DNA of 58,679 nt. Origin: Rhizobium leguminosarum (lineage in GTDB: Bacteria; Pseudomonadota; Alphaproteobacteria; Rhizobiales; Rhizobiaceae). Under the pieces are notes generated by a model. It saw nothing but the letters and a program-made list of their open reading frames with translations, had not been told where the DNA came from and did not search any database. The stretch is taken from the NCBI RefSeq assembly GCF_001652265.1, contig NZ_LWBS01000358.1:1-58679 (forward strand), read 5' to 3'. Shown here one piece after another: positions 19,228 to 26,668 of the stretch; the stretch's first letter is position 1, and each line of letters opens with the position of its first letter. A program made the position numbers and the translations under genes.

Positions 19228-19605
19228 TCAGCCGCGCTCGCCTTGCTGCAGGTTGCGCTTGCCCTCAAGCCAGGCGAGATCGTCGGCAAGGCTCGTGCGC
19301 ATCGTCCTTTCCATCCGGCGGAAACGCGCGAGCAATTCCTCACCGAACGGCGTCAGCGCCGCGCCGCCGCCCTTCTGCCCGCCGCGCTGCGATTCCACCA
19401 CCTGTTCGTTAAACATCCGGTTCATCTCGCTGACCAGCAGCCATGCCCGCCGATAGGACATGTCCATCGCCCGCCCCGCCGCCGAGATCGATCCGGTCTG
19501 GCGGATATGCTCCAGCAGTTCCATCTTGCCATGGCCGAGGCGATCCTCATCCGGGAAGCTGATTCGCAGGACGGGCACGAGTGTTTTTGCGGCTGAGTCG
19601 GTCAT
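19228..19605 (-). CDS. modE: Single-domain ModE-type molybdate regulator
   Basis: This 125-residue winged-helix protein is similar to the ModE N-terminal domain: HIRQTGSISAAGRAMDMSYRRAWLLVSEMN is the helix-turn-helix and ESQRGGQKGGGAALTPFG the wing. The C-terminal molbindin (Mop) domains that sense molybdate in E. coli ModE are absent. It must therefore act constitutively, sense through a partner (ModC also carries a Mop domain), or use another signal. The ATG at 19605 is chosen; an ATG at 19650 would add 15 residues. Neither has a good ribosome-binding site. It is convergent with modC. Confidence 0.85.
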   Translation of the reverse strand: MTDSAAKTLVPVLRISFPDEDRLGHGKMELLEHIRQTGSISAAGRAMDMSYRRAWLLVSEMNRMFNEQVVESQRGGQKGGGAALTPFGEELLARFRRMERTMRTSLADDLAWLEGKRNLQQGERG

Positions 19606-19845
19606 TGAATCGGGAGATCGTGGAATTTGCCGCACTTTACGCTGCGGCATGGAAACTGTACACCGCCCGCACGGGGCCGCCTCGGGCAGCCAAATACTTC
19701 AATTCGAACGGCAGATCGGATTTTCGACCGTTCCGTACCTTAGCATGTCTTGAAACATTAATGGTTTGATGCCTATCTTAACCATGATCCGGTCGCGATC
19801 GGATCTGTGTTGTGCATAGTTTGTCATTCCAGGAAAGGGAAAGCA

Positions 19846-20259
19846 CTGACAACAGTACACGCCAAGGGAAAAACGTTCGCCGTTATCCCGAAGAGTGCGG
19901 AACGTGGCGCCGATGCCGCCGCCCGTGCCCTAGAAACCGTCCTCGCCAGCCTCGAGGACTCCAAAGCTGAAGATATCGTCACCATCGACATTGCCGGAAA
20001 ATCGGCGCTGGGAGACTACATGATCGTCGTCTCCGGCCGCTCGAACAGGCATGTCATGGCGATCTCGGATCACCTGCTCACCGACCTGAAGGACGACGGC
20101 CTCGGTACGGCCCGCGTCGAAGGTCAGGAAGGCGGTGATTGGGTCCTGATCGACACCGGTGACATTATCGTGCATGTGTTTCGTCCCGAAATCCGCGAGT
20201 TCTACAACATCGAAAAGATGTGGGCGGCTCCGGATATGGATGAAGAAACACGGCACTGA
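19846..20259 (+). CDS. rsfS: Ribosomal silencing factor RsfS (Iojap/YbeB)
   Basis: This protein binds bL14 on the 50S subunit and blocks subunit joining under starvation. The core ALETVLASLEDSKAEDIVTIDIAGKSALGDYMIVVSGRSNRHVMAIS and VEGQEGGDWVLIDTGDIIVHVF is typical. The family start (MTTVHAKG) and the AGGAAAGGGA ribosome-binding site at 19831-19840 both point to CTG at 19846. The only conventional in-frame starts are GTG 19807 and TTG 19810, lying before the ribosome-binding site. It pairs with rlmH downstream. The 240-bp stretch 19606-19845 holds no other gene. Confidence 0.9.
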   Translation: MTTVHAKGKTFAVIPKSAERGADAAARALETVLASLEDSKAEDIVTIDIAGKSALGDYMIVVSGRSNRHVMAISDHLLTDLKDDGLGTARVEGQEGGDWVLIDTGDIIVHVFRPEIREFYNIEKMWAAPDMDEETRH

Positions 20260-20377
20260 CGGGCGTGCCGGCATTCTGTCCGGCGCCTGAGACGTGGCAT
20301 TGGCTGGCTGGAAAACATCATAAGCCGGCCGGTGGCGCAGTGTGCGCCCGAAGTGTCGCATGAGCGGGAGCGGATGA

Positions 20378-20860
20378 ATGCGAATAGGTCTTTTTGCGGT
20401 GGGACGGCTGAAGTCCGGCCCCGAAAAGGATCTTGCCGCCCGTTATTTCGACCGTTTCGCCAAGGCCGGCCCTGCCGTCGGCCTCGAACTGACCCGTGTT
20501 GCCGAAGTCGCCGAAAGCCGTGCCTCCAATGCGGAGACCCGCAAGCGCGAAGAGGCGGCGATGCTTCTGAAATCGCTTGCCGATGGCAGTATCCTCATTC
20601 TTCTCGATGAACGCGGCAAGGCGCTCGACAGCGAAGCCTTCGCAAACCTGCTCGGCTCCTACCGCGACCAGGGCAAACGCGAACTGACCATCGCGATCGG
20701 CGGCGCCGATGGACTCGATCCCTCCCTGTACGATCGTGCCGACGCCACGCTGTGCCTTGGCAAGATGACCTGGCCGCACCAACTCGTGCGCACGCTGATC
20801 GCCGAACAGCTCTATCGCGCCGTTACCATCCTGTCCGGCCACCCCTATCACCGCGTCTGA
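20378..20860 (+). CDS. rlmH: 23S rRNA (pseudouridine1915-N3)-methyltransferase RlmH
   Basis: This 160-residue SPOUT-family methyltransferase modifies helix 69 of 23S rRNA. ILLDERGKALDSEAFA, FIGGADG-like IAIGGADGLDPS and the C-terminal KMTWPHQLVRTLIAEQLYRAVTILSGHPYHR knot motif are diagnostic. It lies 118 bp after rsfS, the usual pairing of ribosome-maturation genes. Confidence 0.96.
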   Translation: MRIGLFAVGRLKSGPEKDLAARYFDRFAKAGPAVGLELTRVAEVAESRASNAETRKREEAAMLLKSLADGSILILLDERGKALDSEAFANLLGSYRDQGKRELTIAIGGADGLDPSLYDRADATLCLGKMTWPHQLVRTLIAEQLYRAVTILSGHPYHRV

Positions 20861-21019
20861 TGCCGCGTCGGCCCGATGCGTCGACCCCGATACCCCGGCA
20901 ATGCGTCGCAATGTCACGCAGCCGTGTTTGCTTGGCCACCCGTTCTCCTTCGAACTTTCTGGCAAAGCGCACCAAATCAGCTTAGTCTCCGCGCGATTTG
21001 AGAAAGTGCCCCAACACGC

Positions 21020-22450
21020 ATGACGAGAGCATCCACCAGGCGACACCGCATGATCCTACCGGCTATTGCGGCCGGCGTCGTTGTGGCGGTGATTGTCGTG
21101 TCGGCAGATCCGTTCATCGTCCGGGCGCAGGATGCCGCGCCCGAGGCGGCACAATCTGCACCGCAGCCGGCAGCCGGGCCGGCGCCACCCGATCCAGCCG
21201 CCGAACTTGCCGCCAAACGTGATCAGACTCGTGCCGAACTCGAGACCCTGTCGAGGACGATCAGCCTCTCCACCGACAAGGTGAGCGCGCTTCAGCAGAG
21301 CATCGCCGATCTCGAAAAGAACACGGAAAGCATCCGCCAGGCACTGATCGATTCCGCCGCCCGCCGCAAGGCGCTCGAAAAGCAGATCCTCGAAAGCGAG
21401 AAGAAGCTTGCCGATCTCGGTGTCAAGGAAGATGGCATCCGCCGTTCCCTGCACGAGCGGCGCGGCCTGCTGGCCGAGGTGCTGGCAGCGCTCCAGCGCA
21501 TGGGCCGCAACCCGCCGCCCGCTTTGCTTGTCACCCCCGATGACGCGCTCGCCTCCGTGCGCAGCGCCATTCTGCTCGGCGCCGTCGTGCCCGGCATCCG
21601 CAAGGAGACCGACAAGCTTGCCGCAGACCTCGCAAGCCTCGCCGCATTGCAGACCGCAAGCGCTGCCGAGAAGACCTCGCTGACCGCAACGATGACGAAC
21701 GGCATCGAGGAAGAGCGGCGCATGGATCTGCTGCTTGCCGAAAACGACAAGCTCAGTCGCAGCAACGCTGCCGAGCTCGGGGCCGAAAGGAAGCATTCCG
21801 AGGAACTGGCAGGCAAGGCGACCAGCCTCGAAGGCCTCGTCGCCTCCATGGAATCCGAGATCGCTTCGGTGCGGGATGCCGCCGCTGCCGCCCGCCAGGC
21901 GGAAGAGAACCGCAAGCTGCTGACGGACGAGCAGCGCGCCCAGGCCAAGGCACTCGCCGACAGCGGCGTGCCCGATAAAAACCGCATTGCGCCCGCATAT
22001 CCCTTCGGAGAATTGAAGGCGAAATTGGAGGTGCCCGTTACGGGCGATATCCTGCGCCAGTTCGGCGATGCCGACGGCACCGGGCACGAAGCCATGGGAA
22101 TGACGGTGGCCACCAATCCAGAGACGGTGGTGACGGCGCCTGCGGATGGTCTGGTGGTTTTCGCCGGCGCATTCCGCAGTTACGGCCAGATGATCATCCT
22201 CGACACGGGCGACGGATACCACCTGGTTCTCTCGGGAATGGATACGATCAATACCCGTCAGGGAAAATTCGTTTTCTCCGGCGAGCCACTTGCCGTGATG
22301 GGCGCGAAAAGAGTGGCAAGCGCAACTGCATTGGCGCTGGAAACGAACCGGCCAACGCTTTACATTGAATTTCGAAAGGACGGTAAACCGGTCGATTCCC
22401 GGCCGTGGTGGACCGCCAAAGACACTGGAAAGGCACGCAATGATTCGTAG
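21020..22450 (+). CDS. EnvC-like murein hydrolase activator with degenerate LytM domain
   Basis: This 476-residue exported protein has an N-terminal signal/anchor at residues ~10-36 (ILPAIAAGVVVAVIVVSADPFIVRAQ). A proline/alanine-rich linker is followed by long coiled coils (about 60-310). The C-terminal LytM/M23 domain spans about 335-470 (GDILRQFGDADGTGHEAMGMTV..., APADGLVVFAGAFRSYGQMIIL). The metal-ligand positions of active M23 peptidases are not conserved: the H-x3-D motif reads H-E-A-M-G-M and the H-x-H motif is absent. This predicts an EnvC-type activator of amidases in daughter-cell separation, not an enzyme. It overlaps ctpA by 11 nt. Confidence 0.87.
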   Translation: MTRASTRRHRMILPAIAAGVVVAVIVVSADPFIVRAQDAAPEAAQSAPQPAAGPAPPDPAAELAAKRDQTRAELETLSRTISLSTDKVSALQQSIADLEKNTESIRQALIDSAARRKALEKQILESEKKLADLGVKEDGIRRSLHERRGLLAEVLAALQRMGRNPPPALLVTPDDALASVRSAILLGAVVPGIRKETDKLAADLASLAALQTASAAEKTSLTATMTNGIEEERRMDLLLAENDKLSRSNAAELGAERKHSEELAGKATSLEGLVASMESEIASVRDAAAAARQAEENRKLLTDEQRAQAKALADSGVPDKNRIAPAYPFGELKAKLEVPVTGDILRQFGDADGTGHEAMGMTVATNPETVVTAPADGLVVFAGAFRSYGQMIILDTGDGYHLVLSGMDTINTRQGKFVFSGEPLAVMGAKRVASATALALETNRPTLYIEFRKDGKPVDSRPWWTAKDTGKARNDS

Positions 22451-23762
22451 GGCTTCTCTTGTTCTGGTCGGCGCATTGATGGGTGCGACCGCAATGAGCG
22501 TCATTTACTCGGCGGGTGTGCCGGCAGAAGCGGCCGGATCCTCGACTTACAAGGAACTTTCGGTTTTCGGAGATGTCTTCGAACGTGTGCGTGCGCAATA
22601 TGTGACGCCGCCTGCGGAAGACAAGCTGATCGAGAACGCCATCAACGGCATGCTCTCCTCGCTCGATCCGCATTCGAGCTACATGAATTCGAAGGACGCC
22701 GAGGACATGCGCACCCAGACCAAGGGTGAGTTCGGCGGCCTCGGCATCGAAGTCACGATGGAAGACGAACTGGTCAAGGTCATCACCCCGATCGACGATA
22801 CGCCCGCCGCCAAGGCCGGCGTTCTCGCCGGCGACTACATCTCCGAGATCGACGGCCAGTCCGTGCGCGGCCTGAAGCTGGAAGACGCCGTCGAGAAGAT
22901 GCGCGGCGCCGTCAACACGCCGATCAAGCTGACGCTGATCCGCAAGGGTGCCGACAAGCCGATCGAGCTGACGATCGTCCGTGACGTCGTTGCCGTCCAG
23001 GCGGTCAAGTCGCGTGTCGAGGACGATGTCGGTTATCTCCGCATCATCTCCTTCACCGAGAAGACCTATCCCGACATGGAAAAGGCGATCAAGAAGATCA
23101 AGGACACCGTTCCGGCCGACAAGCTGAAGGGTTATGTTCTCGACCTGCGTCTCAATCCGGGCGGTCTGCTCGACCAGGCGATCAACGTCTCCGATGCCCT
23201 GCTGCAGCGCGGCGAAGTCGTTTCGACCCGCGGCCGCAACCCGGATGAAACCCGCCGCTTCAATGCCGGCCCGGGCGACCTGACGGATGGCAAGCCGGTG
23301 ATCGTGCTGATTAACGGCGGTTCGGCTTCCGCGTCGGAAATCGTCGCCGGCGCTCTTCAGGATCTGCGCCGTGCCACCGTTCTCGGCACGCGCTCCTTCG
23401 GCAAAGGTTCCGTCCAGACGATCATCCCGCTCGGCGAAAACGGCGCGCTGCGCCTGACCACGGCGCTCTATTACACGCCGTCGGGCCGCTCGATCCAGGG
23501 TACCGGCATCACTCCCGACATCAAGGTTGAGGAGCCACTGCCGCAGGAACTGCAGGGAAAGATGGTGACCGAAGGCGAATCCAGCCTGCGCGGCCACATC
23601 AAGGGCCAGAGCGAAACCGACGAAGGTTCGGGCTCCGTTGCCTACGTCCCGCCGGACCCGAAGGATGACGTTCAGCTGAACTACGCGCTCGACCTTCTGC
23701 GCGGCAAGAAGACCGATCCGGCCTTCCCGCCGAACCCAGACAAGGCCGTCGTCGCCAAGTAA
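22440..23762 (+). CDS. ctpA: Carboxy-terminal processing peptidase (S41 family)
   Basis: This 440-residue periplasmic serine protease has a signal peptide at residues 1-32. A PDZ domain spans ~97-185 (GEFGGLGIEVTMEDELVKVITPIDDTPAAKAGVLAGD). The catalytic core has Ser within GSASASE (295-300) and Lys322 in RSFGKGSVQT, the Ser-Lys dyad. It trims proteins at C-termini and in related bacteria affects peptidoglycan hydrolase turnover, matching the EnvC-like neighbour. The ATG at 22440 lies within the preceding gene, after GGAAAGG. Confidence 0.96.
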   Translation: MIRRASLVLVGALMGATAMSVIYSAGVPAEAAGSSTYKELSVFGDVFERVRAQYVTPPAEDKLIENAINGMLSSLDPHSSYMNSKDAEDMRTQTKGEFGGLGIEVTMEDELVKVITPIDDTPAAKAGVLAGDYISEIDGQSVRGLKLEDAVEKMRGAVNTPIKLTLIRKGADKPIELTIVRDVVAVQAVKSRVEDDVGYLRIISFTEKTYPDMEKAIKKIKDTVPADKLKGYVLDLRLNPGGLLDQAINVSDALLQRGEVVSTRGRNPDETRRFNAGPGDLTDGKPVIVLINGGSASASEIVAGALQDLRRATVLGTRSFGKGSVQTIIPLGENGALRLTTALYYTPSGRSIQGTGITPDIKVEEPLPQELQGKMVTEGESSLRGHIKGQSETDEGSGSVAYVPPDPKDDVQLNYALDLLRGKKTDPAFPPNPDKAVVAK

Positions 23763-23771
23763 TCGATCAGG

Positions 23772-23800
23772 TCAAGGCCGGGCACTTCGCCCGGCCTTGA
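23772..23800 (+). terminator. Hairpin after ctpA
   Basis: A perfect 12-bp stem TCAAGGCCGGGC / GCCCGGCCTTGA with loop ACTTC lies ten bases after the ctpA stop. It is followed by GCCTTTCTGCTGTTT, a broken T-run, so termination may be partial. Confidence 0.7.
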
Positions 23801-23839
23801 GCCTTTCTGCTGTTTCCCGGTTTTGGAGCGGGCGAAAAA

Positions 23840-25036
23840 TTGGGAACGGACCTGCATACGCCTCTGGGCCGCAACCGCAAAACCGGCCGCAAGCGTCCGG
23901 GTTTTCTGCGCCTGGGCCGCATCGCCGCCAGTCTTTGCCTTTTCGCCATAGGCGGCTTTTCCCTTTATACGGCATTTCGCGGCGATGAGTTCGAACGCAG
24001 CAAACCGCCGGCGGCCGAACAAGCCGCAACGCCCCCTTCCAATAGCCCTGAGCCGCCGACGGCCGCCCCGGACCAAGCGGGCGGCGGTATGCCCCGCGCC
24101 GACCCGCGCTCGGGCGCCAACGTCGAACAGATCGTCACGGGCGACGGCTCGGTTGTCACCAAATACAGTCCCCGCCCGCGCGACGGCGGCGGGCCGGTGC
24201 TGGTCGACGCCATGCCGATCGGCCAGGATCCGCGCATGGCGGCCCAGCCCAATGAAGCACTACTCGAAGAGACGCCTTTTGGCAGGCTGCCGATCGTCGG
24301 CCCCGATGGCCGGCGGCCGATGGATCAATATGCGCGTCCCTCGTCCGGGGCGCGCGGCGTCCGCATCGCCATCGTCGTCAGCGGCCTCGGGCTCAGCCAG
24401 ACCGGAACGCAGCGCGCCATCGCGCAACTGCCGGAGGAGATCACCTTCGCTTTTGCCGCAAGTGGCAACAGCCTGCAGCGCTGGATGCAGGAAGCCCGCC
24501 GCGGCGGTCACGAGATCCTTCTCCAGGTGCCGCTCGAACCCTTTGATTATCCGGCAAACGATCCAGGCCCCGAAACGCTGTTGACCACGAAATCGGCCGC
24601 CCGCAACATCGAAAACCTGCACAAGGCGATGGGCGAGATCACCAACTATACCGGCGTCATGAATTATCTCGGCGGCCGTTTCCTGTCTGATCCCGCCGCC
24701 ATGGAACCTGTCATGCGCGACATCGGCAAGCGCGGGTTGCTGTTTCTCGACGACGGCACCTCGGCGCAGTCGAAGACGGCGGCGATCGCCAAGGGAACCG
24801 AATTGCCCTATGCCTTCGCCGATCTGCAGCTCGACGGCCAGCTTGATATCAATGCCGTCCTGAAGAAGCTCGACGAACTCGAGCGCATCGCCCGCAAGAA
24901 CGGCCAGGCGATCGGCGTCGCCTCGGCTTTCGATGAGAGCGTTGACGCCATCGCCAAATGGAGCGAGGAGGCAGCAATGCGCGGCATCGAGATCGTCGGC
25001 GTTGCCGCCCTTTCCAACGATCCCCGGAATCCTTGA
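23840..25036 (+). CDS. Divergent polysaccharide deacetylase family protein (YibQ/DUF610)
   Basis: This 398-residue protein has one membrane anchor (LGRIAASLCLFAIGGFSLYTAF, about 25-47), a long proline-rich spacer and the divergent polysaccharide deacetylase domain at ~172-395 (RIAIVVSGLGLSQTGTQRAIAQLPEEITFAF, GHEILLQVPLEPFDYPANDPGP, GRFLSDPAAMEPVMRDIGKRGLLFLDDG). The start is TTG at 23840, with GGAGCGGG upstream; no ATG fits. The order EnvC-like / ctpA / deacetylase is a conserved alphaproteobacterial envelope cluster. The substrate is unknown. Confidence 0.88.
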   Translation: MGTDLHTPLGRNRKTGRKRPGFLRLGRIAASLCLFAIGGFSLYTAFRGDEFERSKPPAAEQAATPPSNSPEPPTAAPDQAGGGMPRADPRSGANVEQIVTGDGSVVTKYSPRPRDGGGPVLVDAMPIGQDPRMAAQPNEALLEETPFGRLPIVGPDGRRPMDQYARPSSGARGVRIAIVVSGLGLSQTGTQRAIAQLPEEITFAFAASGNSLQRWMQEARRGGHEILLQVPLEPFDYPANDPGPETLLTTKSAARNIENLHKAMGEITNYTGVMNYLGGRFLSDPAAMEPVMRDIGKRGLLFLDDGTSAQSKTAAIAKGTELPYAFADLQLDGQLDINAVLKKLDELERIARKNGQAIGVASAFDESVDAIAKWSEEAAMRGIEIVGVAALSNDPRNP

Positions 25037-25075
25037 GAGGAATTCCTTGCGAAGAATCCCAGAACGGAGAAGAAG

Positions 25076-25609
25076 ATGAACCAGGCGACCGTGAGAGCCG
25101 AGGATCTGCCCTACCGCCCCTGCGTCGGGGTGATGATCCTGAACCGCGATGGCCTCGTCTGGGCCGGACGGCGCATCGCCGATGGCAATTCCGAATATGA
25201 CGGCTCGCCGCAGCTCTGGCAGATGCCGCAGGGGGGCATCGACAAGGGCGAGGATCCATTGGACGCCGCCTACCGCGAGCTTTACGAAGAGACGGGCATA
25301 AAGACGGTGACCCTGCTTGCCGAAGCGAGAGATTGGATCAACTATGATCTGCCGCCGGCGCTGATCGGCATCGGGCTGAAGGGAAAATTTCGCGGCCAGG
25401 CGCAGCGCTGGTTCGCCTTCCGCTTCGACGGCGACGACAGCGAGATCGCCATCAACCCGCCGCCTGGCGGCCATGAACCGGAATTCGATGCTTGGGAATG
25501 GAAGCCGATGCAGCAACTGCCGGGGCTGATTGTGCCCTTCAAGCGCGCCGTCTACGACCAGGTGGTGGCCGAGTTCCAGCATTTGCAAACACTTCAATCG
25601 GAAGACTGA
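25076..25609 (+). CDS. rppH: RNA pyrophosphohydrolase (Nudix)
   Basis: This 177-residue protein converts 5'-triphosphate RNA ends to monophosphate, triggering RNase E decay. The complete Nudix box G-x5-E-x7-R-E-x2-E-E-x-G-I is read in [33 protein letters not shown] is the RppH-specific lead-in. The GGAG-type ribosome-binding site is followed by ATG at 25076. It sits at the end of the envelope cluster, 39 bp after the deacetylase gene, probably co-transcribed. Confidence 0.94.
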   Translation: MNQATVRAEDLPYRPCVGVMILNRDGLVWAGRRIADGNSEYDGSPQLWQMPQGGIDKGEDPLDAAYRELYEETGIKTVTLLAEARDWINYDLPPALIGIGLKGKFRGQAQRWFAFRFDGDDSEIAINPPPGGHEPEFDAWEWKPMQQLPGLIVPFKRAVYDQVVAEFQHLQTLQSED

Positions 25610-25682
25610 TCACGACGGGATGACTGCCGCCGTTTGCGCTCCATCTCCGGCCGCCATGAGCGGCCGGCATCTCGCTCGAACC

Positions 25683-26168
25683 TTATTCGGCTTCGTTGGC
25701 GGAATCGGCGTTGAGCTGGCCGTATTTGCTCTCGCCGATTTTCTCGAGCAGGTCGATCTGTGTTTCGAGGAAGTCGATATGACCTTCCTCGTCCGCCAGC
25801 AGCTCCTCGAAAAGTTTCATGGAAACGTAGTCGCCGGCGTCATGGCAGATATCGCGCGACTTCTTGTAGGCCGTGCGGGCGTCGTACTCGCCGGCAAGAT
25901 CGGCTTCCAGAACTTCCTTGACGTTCTGGCCGATGCGTAGAGGTGCAAGGGTCTGCAGATTGGGATGGCCTTCGAGGAAGATGATGCGGGCGACAAGCCT
26001 ATCGGCATGGTGCATCTCTTCGATGGATTCGGCGCGCTCCTTCTTGGCGAGCTTGGTGTAACCCCAATCCTCAAGAAGACGATAGTGAACCCAATATTGG
26101 TTGACCGCCCCGAGTTCGAGGAACAAAGCCTCGTTAAGCCGCTCGATGACCTTTTTGTCGCCTTTCAA
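25683..26168 (-). CDS. bfr: Bacterioferritin
   Basis: This 161-residue iron-storage subunit forms a 24-mer with haem and di-iron ferroxidase sites. Ligands E18, E51, H54, E94, E127 and H130 and the haem ligand M52 are all present ([20 protein letters not shown]). The start is TTG at 26168, giving the family-standard MKGDKKV and preceded by AGGAGAGC. The in-frame ATG at 26192 would add eight unconserved residues. It overlaps the end of the ferredoxin gene upstream by 35 nt, so translation is probably coupled. Confidence 0.95.
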   Translation of the reverse strand: MKGDKKVIERLNEALFLELGAVNQYWVHYRLLEDWGYTKLAKKERAESIEEMHHADRLVARIIFLEGHPNLQTLAPLRIGQNVKEVLEADLAGEYDARTAYKKSRDICHDAGDYVSMKLFEELLADEEGHIDFLETQIDLLEKIGESKYGQLNADSANEAE

Positions 26169-26445
26169 TGTCCGCTCTCCTGTTTTCCTCATGGAATTGT
26201 TTCAAGCGGGACATGAAATCAAATATTTCGGTCTCCGTCGAGTGACGACGGGCGTGATATTCCTCGGTCGTCTGGATAATGAGGTCGACGACGCTGGGAA
26301 AACAGCCGCAGCAGCGGCCGCGTTTTTCCATGGCGTGGTAGACCTTCGCAGGCACAATAAGCTGCCAACAATCTTCATCGAGAAGGTTGGTGATAACCTC
26401 CCGGATTTCCTTATCGGTTATATAATTGCAGCTGCAGACAAGCAC
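26134..26445 (-). CDS. bfd: Bacterioferritin-associated [2Fe-2S] ferredoxin (Bfd)
   Basis: This 103-residue protein delivers electrons to bacterioferritin to release iron. The cluster ligands are C4-x-C6 ([14 protein letters not shown]) and C45-x2-C48 ([12 protein letters not shown]). GTG at 26445 is the only start that places the first Cys at the usual position. The C-terminal 40 residues, charged and helical, are longer than in E. coli Bfd (64 residues) as in other rhizobia. A CTTGAC -35 hexamer lies on the minus strand at 26504-26509. Pairing with bfr confirms the role. Confidence 0.9.
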   Translation of the reverse strand: MLVCSCNYITDKEIREVITNLLDEDCWQLIVPAKVYHAMEKRGRCCGCFPSVVDLIIQTTEEYHARRHSTETEIFDFMSRLKQFHEENRRADIERRQKGHRAA

Positions 26446-26668
26446 GTCTTCATTCCAAACATGACACTGACTATCGTGTTTTCTGCTAAAGAAGATGGTG
26501 ACTGTCAAGAAAAAATTTGAGTCCCGTGTCATTCAGTCGGGCGGCCGAATGGCATTCCGGAGGCGGATAGTTTTTGAAGAATTGGCCTGAAATCCGAATT
26601 TCTATCTAAATCAAAGGCGTACAGTACAACGTCGTCCGAAAGCGCGTGGCGTTTTTTAGCATCACTCT

